Shown here piece by piece: positions 21,310 to 34,720 of a stretch of DNA of 64,000 nucleotides. Under the pieces are notes generated by a model. That model saw only the letters and a program-made list of their open reading frames with translations, did no database searches and had not been told where the DNA came from. The DNA comes from Manihot esculenta (Eukaryota; Streptophyta; Magnoliopsida; Malpighiales; Euphorbiaceae): the NCBI RefSeq assembly GCF_001659605.2, contig NC_035174.2, forward strand, positions 21,588,027-21,652,026, given 5' to 3'. Numbering within the stretch: position 1 is the stretch's first letter; each line of letters begins with the position of its first letter. A program made the translations under genes and the position numbers.

Positions 21310-22720
21310 TAGTGTAATCGAACCAAACCGAGCTGAATTTTGTAAAGTTTAGACTCGTTTATTAAAAATTTTTAGAAGTTCGAGCTTGAACTCGAGCTCT
21401 AATATTTGGCTCGAGTTTGGCTCGAAAATTAAATACTATAATCGAGCTCAGTTTGAACTCGATTCATGAAAAACTCGTTTAGTATAATAACGAGCCTAAT
21501 TCGAATTCGAGTTCAAGTTCGAAAAGCTCGATTAAGAAGATCGTTAACAAAGTTCAAAGTCGAAAAGCTTGATTGAAAAACTCGTTAAAAAAGCTTGAAA
21601 TTGAGCTCGAAATTAGAAGGTTCGGCTCAAACTCGAGTTTAGACTCAAATTAATAATTATAAAAATTATCAGCAGACTTTAATAAGTTATTAATTATTAT
21701 TAATATAAATAATATCATAAAAGAGAGTAAGCACATTAAAAAAATTACAGAATATAATTTATAACAAAAATAACACATATAAAGACAAACTCAATAATAT
21801 TATATAAATAATACACAAAATTTAATATCATATAATGGTATGTAATGCTATTTGAATAATAATATTAAAAGTACTTATTACAATAATTTTTATTAGTTAT
21901 TTGTGATTTTTAAAAATGTGATTTCCAATTATTTATAGTATTTTATATTTTATAATTATCTTTATTTTAATTGTTTAATAATGTTAATTTTTTAAGATAA
22001 TTTATTGAATATATACGCACAATTTTTAGTTTAGTCTTATATTTTATATTACTTATTTATATTTCAATATTTCTTTTTATAAATATATATATCATCTAAA
22101 ATTAAACTATAATTATAGAACTCTTTATAAATATAATGCACATTATTTATCTAATTAATCATTTAATTAATCATTAGCTTTTATAATTATTATCATCTTC
22201 CATATTATGTGCTTAGTTATTAATAATTATACAAAAAAATTTTATAATTACACTTTAATTTTAAAAATATCTAATTTTTAGATCTCAATTTATCATATAA
22301 TATTACTTGAATAATGATATTAAGTAATACTTTTTATAATAGTTTATATTAGTTATTTATGATTTTCAATAGTGTGATTTTTAAGTATTTATAATAGTTT
22401 AAATTTTATAACTTTATAATTATTTTTATTTTAATTTTTAATGATGTATGAATTTTTTTCATGAGTTTACTTAATTAACCTGTTAATGAAATAATGATTA
22501 TGTTCATAAATTTATTTAATAAGTATGTTCACGAGTTTATTTAACGAGTCAGTTCGCGAATTCACTCAATAAGTTAAATCGCTAGTAAACCGAATATTAT
22601 TGAACTCAAATTCGGCTCGTCTAGGTGACCAGTCTCGAAATTAAGTTTGAGTTCGATTCGTTTAAAAAAAAAATCGAGCTCAATTGAATTTTTATCGAGT
22701 TGAGCCCTCGAATAATTCAC
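21310..22720. mobile_element. Non-autonomous DNA transposon-like repeat with TCGAGCTC-rich ends
   Basis: Both ends carry many copies of GAGCTCGA/TCGAGCTC and GAACTCGAG words (left about 21310-21660, right about 22500-22715). They are largely complementary to each other and enclose an AT-rich core without an ORF. This pattern of dense subterminal repeats is known from plant hAT-type non-autonomous elements. The exact ends and target repeats could not be fixed by eye, so the family is tentative. Confidence 0.5.
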
Positions 22721-24135
22721 ATATAACTTGATTGATTTACATTCTATTTTTTAATTTATAATTATATTTTATCTAAAAATAATTATAGTTAATAGATCAA
22801 CAAACACAAAATTATATTATACATTCATATGTTTCTTTTAAAATCTAGATAAACATGAAACTAATTTTCTGTTTTCTGTTTAAAAATTTATTATTTGTTT
22901 GTATTTTTTTTTTCAAAAAGCTTTTTCAGAAGACTTGAATATTTTTCAACAAGGGAACATGTTCTTTATTTTCCTTTTAATTAAGAACATGCTATTTTGA
23001 CAATTTTTCAAGTGAAAAAAAAAAAATAGTAACGACAAAGAAAGCTTTTTCTTTTTTCCTCAATTCTTATTTCAAAACTTTTTTTTTCTCTTTTATCCAT
23101 TTATATATATATATATATAAATAAATTCAATTAACATTTTTAATTAATGATAGATTTATGTAATTATTTTGTATGATTGTATATTTAATTTTTTTTTATC
23201 AAAGAAAATCAAACAATCTTATAGATCTAAATTAAATAAAAATTTAACAATAATTTCAATATTGAAAATGCATTTTTTTTCATAGAAAGTAACTCATATA
23301 TGAAAAATATTTTTAAAATATATTAATTCATCAGATGCCAATTCTAAAAAAAAAAATTAATTTCGCTTGAATTTAAATATATATTATACTAAGATTCTTG
23401 ATTTAATTTTTATTTTATTAATTTATTTTTAAATATAAAATATTAAATTTAATAAATATGAGAGATTAATTTATAAAAATATAAATTCTGATTTGTAAGT
23501 AATTATAATATCTGAGAATTAATTGATAATAATATAAGAATAAATTATAACTAAAAAGATTATTTTATTATAAAATAAAATTTTATAACTAAATTGAGAG
23601 ATATTTGGCTAAATTATATGATTTATAACACTTTAAGAATTAAATTTATCCTAATTAAAATGATGTCTAATTGATTTTCAAATGTTATGTAATCATTTAT
23701 TAATGATATAGATAAAAATCACATTTTAATTAAATTATAATATTTTATTTAAAAAAATTAAATTATAGGATAATTTTTTATAATTATTAAAAATTCCTTA
23801 TTTTTAATTAGCATTTGTAAATTCAAAATATAGTTGTTTAGCTTATATAATTTCAAAATAACTATTTTAACTTCTACCGTAACGGAATAATTATATAGTT
23901 AATGGTAAAAAATAATAATTATTTATTGTATTTTAGAAAATAGGATAATTAATTAGTTTAGTTTTTCACTAAACTACATAAATTAATTAGTATTTTTATC
24001 CTTATTAATATAATAAAAGAAAGAAAACTTTGTATAGTGTTCCTACGCGGCATTTAGATCACACCTCAGTGAACGGTCAAGATCTTTCTAGGAAGAAGCT
24101 TAGCTAAGCACGAGATAATGCAAATTTTTAAAAAC
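22721..24135. other. AT-rich intergenic sequence, no gene seen
   Basis: Very AT-rich with poly-A/T runs and a short (TA)n at about 23104-23119. No ORF of note, no LTR end, no RNA gene. It forms the upstream region of the bHLH gene. Confidence 0.7.
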
Positions 24136-24143
24136 CCACGTGG
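24136..24143. promoter_or_regulatory. Palindromic G-box CCACGTGG upstream of the bHLH gene
   Basis: CCACGTGG lies about 50 bp before the TATA box. Its CACGTG core is the classical site for bHLH and bZIP factors. Function is inferred from sequence and position only. Confidence 0.6.
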
Positions 24144-24189
24144 CTTAAATCCCCAATCCCATTTGTAACCTCTTCTTCCTCTCTCTCCC

Positions 24190-24198
24190 TATAAAAAA
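24190..24198 (+). promoter_or_regulatory. TATA box of the bHLH35-like gene
   Basis: TATAAAAAA, 142 bp before the ATG, in a CT-rich setting. Transcription would start near 24220-24225 and give a 5' leader of about 110 bases. The leader contains a (CT)n microsatellite at 24280-24299. Confidence 0.7.
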
Positions 24199-24279
24199 AC
24201 CCTCCGCATCCGCACACTATGAATTTCATTTTTTTCTTCTAAATTAAATAATAAAACCAACCCATCATTTTAGTAAGCC

Positions 24280-24312
24280 ATCTCTCTCTCTCTCTCTCTA
24301 ATACTCTCTCTG
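24280..24312 (+). repeat. CT microsatellite in the 5' leader
   Basis: A (TC)n run at 24280-24299 followed by TAATACTCTCTCTGC. Such CT-rich leaders are common in plant genes. Confidence 0.8.
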
Positions 24313-24331
24313 CAACTTCGCCGCTTCTCCA

Positions 24332-27300
24332 ATGGAACCTATTGAAAATATCGGTGATGAGTACCAAAACTATTGGGAAACTAAAATGTTTTTCCAGAAT
24401 GAAGAGCTTGATAGGTAGAATTTGTTTTTGATTTTTTTTTTTTTGACTTTCCTTGTTTGATCCATCAATCCTTCTTCTTCTGCTCAAAAATCTTTGTTTC
24501 TATCTCTCATTAGGGTTGAATTTGCAACTTACGAATTAAGCTCCTTAATTTTGAGCAGCTGGGCCATGGATGAGGCGTTTTCCGGCTATTACGATTCCAG
24601 TTCGCCGGACGGTGCTGCTTCGTCGGCGGCTTCTAAGAATATTGTTTCAGAGAGAAATAGGAGAAAGAAGCTTAATGAAAGGCTCTTTGCTCTCAGAGCT
24701 GTAGTCCCTAACATTAGCAAGGTGACGCATCAACTCCCTCGCCAGATAATTATCATATTAATTATATTATTAATTGCGTACTTGGGTCTCTTTAATTAAT
24801 CCTTAATTAGCCATAATAATGCTGACTTTTTTGAAAAATTTTTATTTGGGGTTGGAGATTTACTGCTGCTCTTGCTGATTTTTTTTTTTGTGGGCGTTGA
24901 TCAAATACATTTAGATGGACAAAGCTTCCATCATCAAAGACGCTATTGATTACATTCAAGAACTTCATGAACAAGAGAGAAGAATTCAAGCAGAGATAAT
25001 GGAACTGGAATCTGGGAAATTGAAGACGAATCCTGCTAGGTATGACGAATTTGAGCAAGAGCTTCCTGTTTTGTTGAGATCCAAGAAGAAGAAAATTGAT
25101 CAATTCTATGATTCTGGTGGCTCAAGAAGTTGCCCAATTGAAGTTCTTGAGGTAAGAGCTTTACCCTTTTCCCTCCTCCCGGTATAAATGATTTTGATCA
25201 AATAGTTAATAGTTTTTGTTTTAAGATTGTGTAAAGACAAGCGCAGTCATCATTATTTGTACTTTTAAAGTATTGAATTCAAGTTGTAATTAAAAGTAAT
25301 TTAAAAAAAAAATTAAGTATTTAAATCATAAAAGTTATAATAATGATTTTGTCAAATTATATTTATTATCAGTTGAATCAGAAGTTTAATATAATTGTTA
25401 AATTATATTTTATATTAAAATTTGTACAAAATAAAATTAATATATACATATATATATAAATAAATCATATAATAATTTGAGTTTTGATGTGATCTGACAT
25501 AATATATATATATATATATATATTTTTTTTTTCTCCGGCAAAATGTTAATTGACAAATTTAGCTAAATATATAATTGGAGTTTCTATTTTATATTACAGA
25601 CAATTAATAACTTTAGCTAAATAATGTGATGTGTTTGTCTCTTATAGCAGAAACTTGATAAATATTTATGCCTCCTTGAAGGCTTATTAATGAATCCACC
25701 TTTCTGATTTTTTGTTTTTAAAAAGAAAATTGATAAATTTAGTTTATTGTGATTTGGCAGCTAAATGTTGCATATATGGCAGAGAAGACTCTGGTGGTGA
25801 GCTTGACGTGTAGTAAAAGAACAGATACAATGGTGAAGCTGTGCGAGGTATTTGAATCTTTGAAGCTCAAGATTATTACTGCCAATATCACTACTGTCTC
25901 TGGGAGGCTTCTCAAGACACTCTTCATTGAGGTCAGCACACTCTCTCTCTCTCTGTCTTTCCTCCTTTCCTACATATCTCAGTTATAGGGAACCAAACTA
26001 AATCTTCAGAGTAACTCTGTTATAGGCCACTAATAATCTGAACTTTAATAGCAACTTATAGGTAGGGTAGCATTATTCAGTTAAAATTAAAAAAATTAAT
26101 CAAATCTTTATTGTTTTGATTTGATTCGATTTTATTTTTAAAAATTTTAATTATTTTAAGATTTGATTTTAATAAATAGAATTTGATAAAGTAATGATAA
26201 TAATATTTTATTTTTAATAATATAGAAATTAAATTATAATAAAAGTTAAAATATTTTAATTAAATTTTAAAATATTAACAATATGATTTAAAAAATAAAA
26301 AATTTATTAAAAGATTTAACTAATTAAACTAAACTGAATTTTGAATTAATAAGATGAATTTAATTTAAATTCATTTTTACACAAAATCAATTTAATTTGA
26401 TTTATATAAATATTAAAATTTTAATTTTTAATTTATTTAATTTAATTTTATTTTAAATTAAGCTTGCTTACCTCTATTTTAAAGCACCAATTTAAAATTA
26501 AATTAAACTTAACGAACACTAACCTCATACTAACCTCTATTTTAGAGCACCAATTTAACTTTTTAGAGTAATCTATAGGTCCCCAAATTAAATTTTGGTT
26601 GTAATCCAGTGGTGCGCGTGCTTCTCACGCTCTAAAAGATCGCGTGATTGTGCTATCATAGTCTATTTCCAATATGAATTGAAAGTTCGGTTCATGAGAG
26701 GATATAAAAATGAGGTGGTATATTAGTCTAGTAATAATAAAACAAAAATAATTTCAATCCGTCCCTACATGATTTAATAAGTGTGAAATAAATTAATTTT
26801 GTCTTTTAAAATGAATCCATAACTGATATTAAACGGCAAATAGATACTATCATTTTAAAATTTTAATTTAATAATAAAATATAATTTTTATAACTTTAAA
26901 TTTTATTATTAATTAAAATACCATTAAAAATTGAAGATAATTATAATAAAAAATTGAAGCTAATATAATATTATTTAAACTAAAAATAATATTTAAAATT
27001 ATAAAAACTATATTTTATTATTAAAAAATTTGATATAATTTAATTGTCCTTTAATGTAACTTGTGGGTTTATTTAGAAAAAAAAATTTTTTAAATGAATT
27101 TATTTGATTATTGATGAAAAATGTAGAAGCGAATATGAACTTATTACTAATAAAATACATCAAATATTTTTACTAAACTATAAATTTAAATAAAACTGAA
27201 TAAATTTAAATTTATTCATAAATTAATATATACGCGATATTTAGTTTAGCAGTAAAATTTACTATATTAAATTAAAATTTGTTGTAGCAATTTTTTTTAT

Positions 27301-30300
27301 TATTTTTATATTATAAAAACAAAATAGTTTTTGTTTTATCTACTCTTTTTTTTTTTTATCAATTTGAAGGAATAATTGTTAAGAAAGATGGATAAATTAA
27401 ATTTTAACTAGAATAAAGTAGAACTTGCTTAAACTTATATGTGCATTTTTAAAATAAATTTGAGTTAAAATAACAAATGACATAATTGTGTATGCTTTTT
27501 TGGAAAAAAAAAATCAATAAGTCAATAAGCGAACTTAAGAATATTATAAAATGTTTTAGTGAATACTTTTTTTCATTAGTCAATACCATTTCCAATAACT
27601 ACATTTATCAAGAGTATTTGCTTTGTAAGTAAATATATTTATAAGTGTTTTTTTTTCTGAAACTAATATATTTACAAATGGTAGTCAAATTATTGATGAC
27701 ATGATTCCATGGGGCCACTTGTGATTAATGCTTACCCATGGAGTTTACTGTAAATGGAATTTTTCAATAGGTAAAAAAGAAAAAAAAAAGATTATTCTTA
27801 AAGTGATTAGATTTTGATGGAGATTTGAAATTTATAATCTTATATTAACAAGTAAATGTTTATTTACGATATAAAAATAATTTCATACAAAAATGAAATT
27901 AAATATAAAATTAGAATGTAATTTTATAAATTTTAATTAATAAAAAATAAATTAAACTATTCAAATAAATCAAATTTAAGGTTCTATTTATTTCAAGAAA
28001 AATATCTTTGTGGATAATATTTTCAAAAAAATTATTCTTTAATAAACTAATTTATTATTTTTTTTGGCAATATTAGAAAACCAAAAGTGGTTAATAAGAT
28101 TCAATATGGGAATTACAGTGGTGTTATTAGTAAAATTTTGAAAGATTGAAATGATTTTCTCCTTTAAAAAGAGTTTGTTAGATAATTTTTTTGCTTTATT
28201 ATTTTTTATTACTTCACATGTTAAATACTAAAAAAAAAAAAAAATACTTTTCGTGTAACGTAATCAATCAAAACTTATAAAAGGGTTTTCATAGACGAGC
28301 GAGATTTAGTGGTTAAAATGCTGTGATGCGTGGGATCCAAAAGAATGAAAAAAGTAATAAGGTGTTTTCGGCTTTATTAAAGGTTTGATTGATCACAGCC
28401 ATTATGATATATATATATATATAAAAGCAAATTATGGACAATCATCCTGAGTAGTGTAGTCCAGAGTGTCCGAATCTAACAAGTGGAAAAACAAAAGTTG
28501 AGGAAGGCCCCACTATTACTTCCACTTTATATTAAAACAATTACAATTTATTCTAACACAAAAAAAAGAACAATTACAATTTATTAATGAGTTTAATAAT
28601 ATTAAATATGTATTGTTTTTTTTAATCATGCCATGGTTATTGCACTAAAAGACCCGGTGAGTCAAGTGAAAGTAGGAGATATAAGCTCAAAAAGGAAAAA
28701 ACCTAGACCCAAACTCAACAGACCCAAGTCCAACGGCATATCAACTAAAACCTGCAAACCCTCAGGCAGCCCACATGCCATTCAACCTGAAACCTAAGCC
28801 GTTAACAATTAAAAGTCTCTCCGTAAATAAATGCCTTGACATTCAAGATTCGAAAAGTAAAGACCAACAAAATCATAAAACAAGAGACCAAATTCAACAA
28901 ACCCATATCCAAAACAAACAAAATGGACAAGAAGTATATAAATAAGATAACAATAGGAAGAGAGGAGATCCGGAGGCTGAAACTTCATCCTGTCAACCAA
29001 TAAAACTACATCTTTCTCACTCTCTCGCTCTTTATTGCTCTTTCCCCTTTTCTCTTTTAACATTTTATTATATCGGATTCGATTATGTGAAAGTGACCAC
29101 GTTTAGGAGGATTTAACTTCAACAAGTTTAATATTAGTGAAGTTTAAAGAGTGTTTAGTTTAACATATGAAAATTAGTTTATAAAGATGATTGAAAATAA
29201 AAATAAAAATAAAAATAATTTTTAATCAGAAAAATATTAAAATTCTACCATTCTCCCTTTTCTTCAATCTATTTTGTTGTCATTGTGTTGTGGGATTTAT
29301 ATGTTTTATTAATATATTTTTTTATAAGTTGATACTAATAATTAAGAATCTATATCCTCAGTTGAATTCGGGAAAAAAAAAATGTCTTCTCAGTTTGAGA
29401 ATTTAACTTTTCAGTGTATATAATAAAATAACGAAAATAAGTATCTCTTTATAAGATTATAAAGAACTACTTATTTACATTTACAGAAAAAAAAAACTTC
29501 TTTTTGTTGTTTTAAAATTTTCATCATTAAATATATTAAATTTAATTTTAAAATAATTTTTTAACATCCTTAGAATTTTAAAAAAATATTTTAAATAATG
29601 ACTCTAAATAATAAAAGCAAAAGTATATATTTAATGAACTTATAATTCAACATCGACAACACTTTCAACAATCACTTACATATATATTTGTGATTGATGC
29701 TGAGAGATTGAAAAAATTTTACTTTTCTAAAAAAATAATACTATTTTAGATATGTAAACATAGTAATTAAATTTTAAAATATTTTTTAATCCTTTAATTA
29801 ATTTTTTTAAAAATATCTTTCTCAAAATAATTTTCAACAGATACTTAATGATGTAATAATGTCCAAGAGAAAAATGGACGTTCGTTGAGGGGTCTACAGC
29901 ACCTCAGAAAAATTGAAATCCGTTTTCACATGTGTTTATGTTTTTCTTGCAAGAAACATGTTTCCCAAACTTTTCACAAGGCATTTCTTCTCCTAGAGAA
30001 AAAAAGAAAAAGAAATTATAGTCAAGCAGCCTCGTAATATTCATTTTGTTTTATATATGACCATGCTTATATAACAAAATGACGTCAGAAAAATAATCCA
30101 ATCGTGCAAAATTTCATTGAAAACGTGTTTTTAATTGCAAATTTTAGATTTTTTTTTTTCAAATTTTCAACTTTCTTCTAATTTTGTCGTAAATTTTGAA
30201 ATTAAGAAAAATTGCTATTGCTCTTTCGAATTGACATAATATATATATAATTAAGAATTACTTAATAATGAATGATCTAAATTTAATGTAATTAATTCTT

Positions 30301-33300
30301 TTTCATTTAAAATTGATATAATTTTCATCGATATATTTAAAAATAAGCAGAATCATTAAAGTATATATAGAATTTCAATGATAGTTTCATTGACTTAGAG
30401 TTTATTATTGAAATAATAATTAAAGAAAAAGCTTAAGAAATATGAATTCACAGAAAACAATGTTCTGCTCTAAGATTATTTTTTCCCAAAATGGAATTTC
30501 CAAAAAAATTGCTTTTCAATAAATTTTTTTCCTAAGAAAAACTCTATTCAATGTAAGACCATGAGATTTTTTTTTTCAATGAACTGTACGTACTTTCTTG
30601 GTTATTTTAAATTTATTTATTTATTTAACAAAAACTATAACAATTTTGAATGTATAGCAACTATTTAGTCAATATACTTAGATTTAAACAATAAGATGAA
30701 GTGACTTTACTAATTAATATATTATGTAAAATTTCATTGGCAAATTATTTTTTGTAGATAGTGACATTGCAAGTAAATAAAAAACCAAGCCATATGGATA
30801 ATATAGAAAATTTCTTGTGTTTTTAAATTTTATAAGTTAAGATATATTTTTATTTTATTTTATTTTATTTTTTAATTTCGATTTGGTTAAAACATTAATA
30901 CATATTTTTAGAATTTTAAAATGGAAATTCAGTATATTCTAGGTTCTTTACACTGTAAATTTTAGTTTAATGACTTTCAATAAATTGAATCTGTCTATCC
31001 AATAATTTGATCAGATTAATCAAATCTATTTAAAAAAATATATATATAAAATTTATGATAATTTTGATGTTTGAGTAACTATATTATAAAGCAGGAGATA
31101 AAAAAAATATTATTTTTATGATGTTTTTGTAAATAAAGTTCTGAAGAAAAATCTTACTTTTTAAAAAGATTAATTAAAAAATAAATGTAATATTAGTATG
31201 GATGTAACTAAAAGGTAAGTGTATACTATGAACATTATGACTTCTAATTCCTAAGGTATTAATCATATCTTTTAGTTAGCACCTCCTTTGATAATAATTT
31301 TTAAAAACAAAAAACTCATTTAATTTCTATAAGTGATTCTTGGTTTTGTAGAAATTTAATAATATATGAATGACATTAGTAGTGGTTGACTGATGGAAAA
31401 TGAGGATGATAGTGGTCATAATGATTAAATTTATTTTAAATATAATAATAATAACAATAATAACTATGGTAGTTGAACTTTATTTCTGACGATTGTAAAG
31501 TCTTGTTTAATTTTTGGTTTATTTGTTTTGGTAACCAATCAGTATCAACTTAGATCACAAGATATTTTTCTTCTATTTTTTTTTTAATTTCATGGAAATA
31601 ATTAGCTCAACTCGAAAGGATTGCCACTAAAATATCAATGATTAATGACATTACAACCCAAATATACAAAATAAAAATCCAATTTTTATTATTTTAAATT
31701 AACACCTTAGTTTATATACTTCAAACAATAAAAAAATAAAAGATTTTAAGATACTAAAGACTTTTTTAACTGGCCATTTTCACAATAAATGCTAAATATT
31801 TCCCACAAACATTTTAAGATTAAACAAAAAATGTCTAATCTTTTTTATTTGAGTGTAATCATGGTTAAATTATGAAATCAACATATAAACAATTTTTCTA
31901 TATGTGAGTATAACAATTAGATATTTCTTTATAAAAAAAATGAATTTCAAATGTTTAATTGCATATGATTTTAAATTTTGGTTAAAATTATTTTCAAATA
32001 AAAAGTTCAGCATTTATTATCTAACATTAAAATCGTTTAAATTAAAATATAAAAACGTATAAATTTTGAATTTTTATTGTCTAATTAGCCTTTTAATATA
32101 TCATAATTTAAAGATCAAATATTAAAATTTCAAAAATCTAAGTGTAGTATAGTTAAAAAAATAAAAAGTAAAGATTAAATATTTTTTATTATATAATAAG
32201 AAGTAAAGCATAATATAATAAAAAAGGTTTATTATTTTATGACGGAGGATTAAAATAAAGAGTCATTAATAAATTTAGAGATTAAGATTGGTAAAATTGA
32301 AATAATAAGTATCAAAGTGTAATTTTACAAGGATAACAGTATATAATACAGAAAAATGTGAGGGCTCTTTTGATAATAAGTTAAAATATCAAAATCAACA
32401 TCATCTATTTGGAGCACCGTGGCTGTCTAATATTAAACTAGTGTTTTTTCAGTGTCCCACTAATACTAGACGCCAAAAATTACTGAATGTGGATGGAATA
32501 GTTAATAGACTTAATTGTAATAATTTTCAAGTTTAATAATTGTTTTAATGTTTTTTTTTTGTTTGTTTGAAAAGTAGTAATAATTGTTTTAATATTTAAA
32601 TATCTTTTCTGAATTGATGGCCATTTTGTTTTTTCCCCCTAATTCATGGCGGAGATGTGGACAACCAAAAGGAAGTCAAAAAACTGTTTATTTATTGAAA
32701 TTAGCTTAAAAACATCTGATTTTTTATTTAAAAATTCATTTAAAATCCTCATTTTACTTATCAACATTTACACATAAATTTATGTTTGATTGCTAAACTT
32801 TTTAATTTTTATAAAAATTATAATAAAAAATTAAATTCATTTACCAAAATTAAATAATTATACTTTATTAAGGTTAATTAATAAATCATTAATTATAAAA
32901 AATTCAAAATGTTAATCGTTTGTTTAATAGTTAGACTTATGTGGCTTTATTATTATTTTTATCACATGCGTAATGAAAAATTCCCTTAATTTGACTTGCT
33001 TTTCAAATGTCGATTACCAACCGTTTAAAAATTATAAGTTTTTAATTATTAATTTTTGCTCTGTCTACTTAAATTTATTTATTTTTATACAAATTAAAAA
33101 ATATATAATTTATACAGTTAAAAATAATATTCTACAAACATAAATTTATTTATTTTTCATATAAATTAAAATATAGCTAATATAGTTAAAGATAATAAAT
33201 CTTATATTATTTTTTCTGATATACTCTCTACTTATATTGTCCTCTTATTAAATTATTATTAAAATTAATAAATTTTATTTTTCAATGCATATTAAATAGG

Positions 33301-34006
33301 AGCATATTAAAAAATTAATTAAATAAATTAATAAATAAAAAAGTGATCTATTTTTGATAGATAAAAAAGAAAAAAAAAGTTTATTTTTATAGGATGGAGA
33401 GAGTAGGAATTTTCTTTTTAGGGCAAGGCTATAGAGCGAACGTCTCATAGTAGAATGAGTTTGAAAACTATTAGATTAAATATTTGCATTTAAAATTTGA
33501 GCATTCATTATATATATTTTGATTATCTGCACAAATCTCAATAAAAATATTTAATTTAATAATTATTAAACTCACTCTTATAAAAATTGATTTTATATTA
33601 TAAATTATTTTTAAAAAAATTAATTATTTAGTTAAATTTTTATTAATTAATTATTAATTGAGAAAAAAGAATAGAGCGAGACATGAATTTATTTATTTAT
33701 TTATTCACACTTTTAATTTTCCTTCCTCACTCAAATATAATGTAACAATTGATTCCCACAACTAGCAGCTTGTTTGACATTGAGGGTAGGGTAAAAAAAA
33801 TGTTTTAACACACCAATTCTGTTAAATACCTACCAATCCTTTATTAAGATCTTGGTTGGAAATGGAGGCTCTTTAGCCATATTTGAAATACATATATTCT
33901 TTTCTGTTGTCTGCAGGCAGATGAAGAAGAGAAAGATCATTTGAAGATAAAAATAGAAACAGCAATTGCAGCTCTTAATGATCCACAAAGTCCTATGAGC
34001 ATGTAA
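24332..34006 (+). CDS. bHLH35-like: bHLH transcription factor, bHLH35-like (five exons)
   Basis: Nuclear DNA-binding transcription factor. Coding exons by eye: 24332-24414, 24559-24721, 24915-25151, 25761-25931 and 33917-34006. All introns are GT...AG and phases fit, giving 247 aa plus stop, about the length of Arabidopsis bHLH35. The N-terminus has NYWE and FFQNEEL; then SSSPDGAASSAASKN. The basic region is residues 54-67 (SERNRRKKLN, with Glu59 and Arg63 for E-box contact and Asn55 where G-box binders usually have His). Helix-loop-helix runs to about residue 106 (MDKASIIKDAIDYIQEL opens exon 3). A C-terminal ACT-like domain covers residues about 160-245 (RTDTMVKLCEVFESLKLKI, TLFIEADEEE). 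It starts at the first ATG after the TATA box and CT leader. The last intron is about 8 kb, which is unusual for this family. It is the only intact host gene in the window. Confidence 0.93.
25152..25760 (+). other. Intron 3 of the bHLH gene
   Basis: 609 bp, from GTAAGAGC to TTTGGCAG. AT-rich, with a (TA)n run at about 25501-25522 followed by poly-T. No other feature is seen. Confidence 0.85.
25932..33916 (+). other. Intron 4 of the bHLH gene, about 8 kb
   Basis: 7985 bp, from GTCAGCAC to TCTGCAG. Almost all is AT-rich low-complexity DNA without coding sequence. Two patches are less AT-rich: about 26585-26720 and about 28640-29100. The latter has pyrimidine/purine-rich strings such as CTCACTCTCTCGCTC and may be part of an old transposable element, unclassified. 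No intact transposon, LTR pair or second copy of the last exon was recognised, so what enlarged this intron is unknown. Confidence 0.75.
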
Positions 34007-34160
34007 CGAATTTAATCTCTTTGTTATGAATTTGGAGACTTTTGGCTGTTTTTTTCTCCTTTTCTTTTTTTGGGTCATTGTTTACTTGATGAACACTTTG
34101 TAGCATTGTCTCTCTCATGGTCATCATGTGCATTACAAGCGAGAAATAAATGAGTTGATG
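34007..34160 (+). terminator. 3' untranslated region with poly(A) signal candidate
   Basis: After the stop at 34004-34006 comes a T-rich stretch, then AATAAA at 34145-34150, a plausible polyadenylation signal. The true cleavage site cannot be read from sequence. Confidence 0.5.
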
Positions 34161-34439
34161 TTCGTGAGCTGGAAATTAATCTCATAGTCATGCGACTAAG
34201 TTTCCTTAGGGGTGAGTTTATATCGGCTAGCTCTTTACTCTCTTTTACATTTCGCCTCATTACAAATTTAAAATATAGCCTATGGATGTTCATTGATTTC
34301 TCTCGCATTTTGTGATACGCACTGTATTTTAACGTTATTGAAAATATAGAAGAAGGAAAAAAAAAGATAACCATGATGTAGAAAAATATTATATCCATAG
34401 AATAATTGTAACTAAGTTTCATTTGATCATATAATTATA

Positions 34440-34720
34440 TTGGTCTGGGTGGCTATGATGACAATAAAACCTGAAAGAATCTTCTTGAATCATTGGACAA
34501 AAAATAACTTGTCAATCTCTTGCAAAAGCAAATGTTCAACGGAATGTAAATGATTGAATCTACATCTTTTGATACTTCACAACACTTTTTGGCAAAGAAT
34601 CTAGGTGTTCCTTGAAGGTCATTAAAACCAGCAAATTCAATTGCTAAAATTGGTTGGCTTTGGCATGACAATTCAATTGTATCTCCTCTCCTTCAACACC
34701 ACTTCCTCTGACTGATGTAA
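34440..34720 (-). pseudogene. Possible beta-galactosidase lectin-domain (SUEL) fragment
   Basis: On the minus strand an open piece reads ELSCQSQPILAIEFAGFNDLQGT, then FFAKKCCEVSKDVDSI. This fits the SUEL/galactose-binding lectin domain at the C-terminus of plant beta-galactosidases, where the pattern is L-S-C, I-x-F-A-S-F-G-x-P-x-G-T-C, then further cysteines. The expected Cys after GT is missing. No beta-galactosidase catalytic part is visible nearby, so this would be a gene fragment or decayed last exon. It lies about 450 bp beyond the bHLH stop in opposite orientation. The match is from memory of the family pattern and could be chance. Confidence 0.42.

Noticed and set aside
24239..24487. 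Minus-strand ORF over the bHLH 5' region, and ORF 24494-24799 as a separate protein
   Set aside because: The first is antisense to the leader and CT repeat. The second is exon 2 of the bHLH gene read with parts of its flanking introns.
28809..29406. ORFs inside the large intron as nested genes
   Set aside because: Short, low-complexity, no recognisable domain, composition like the rest of the intron.
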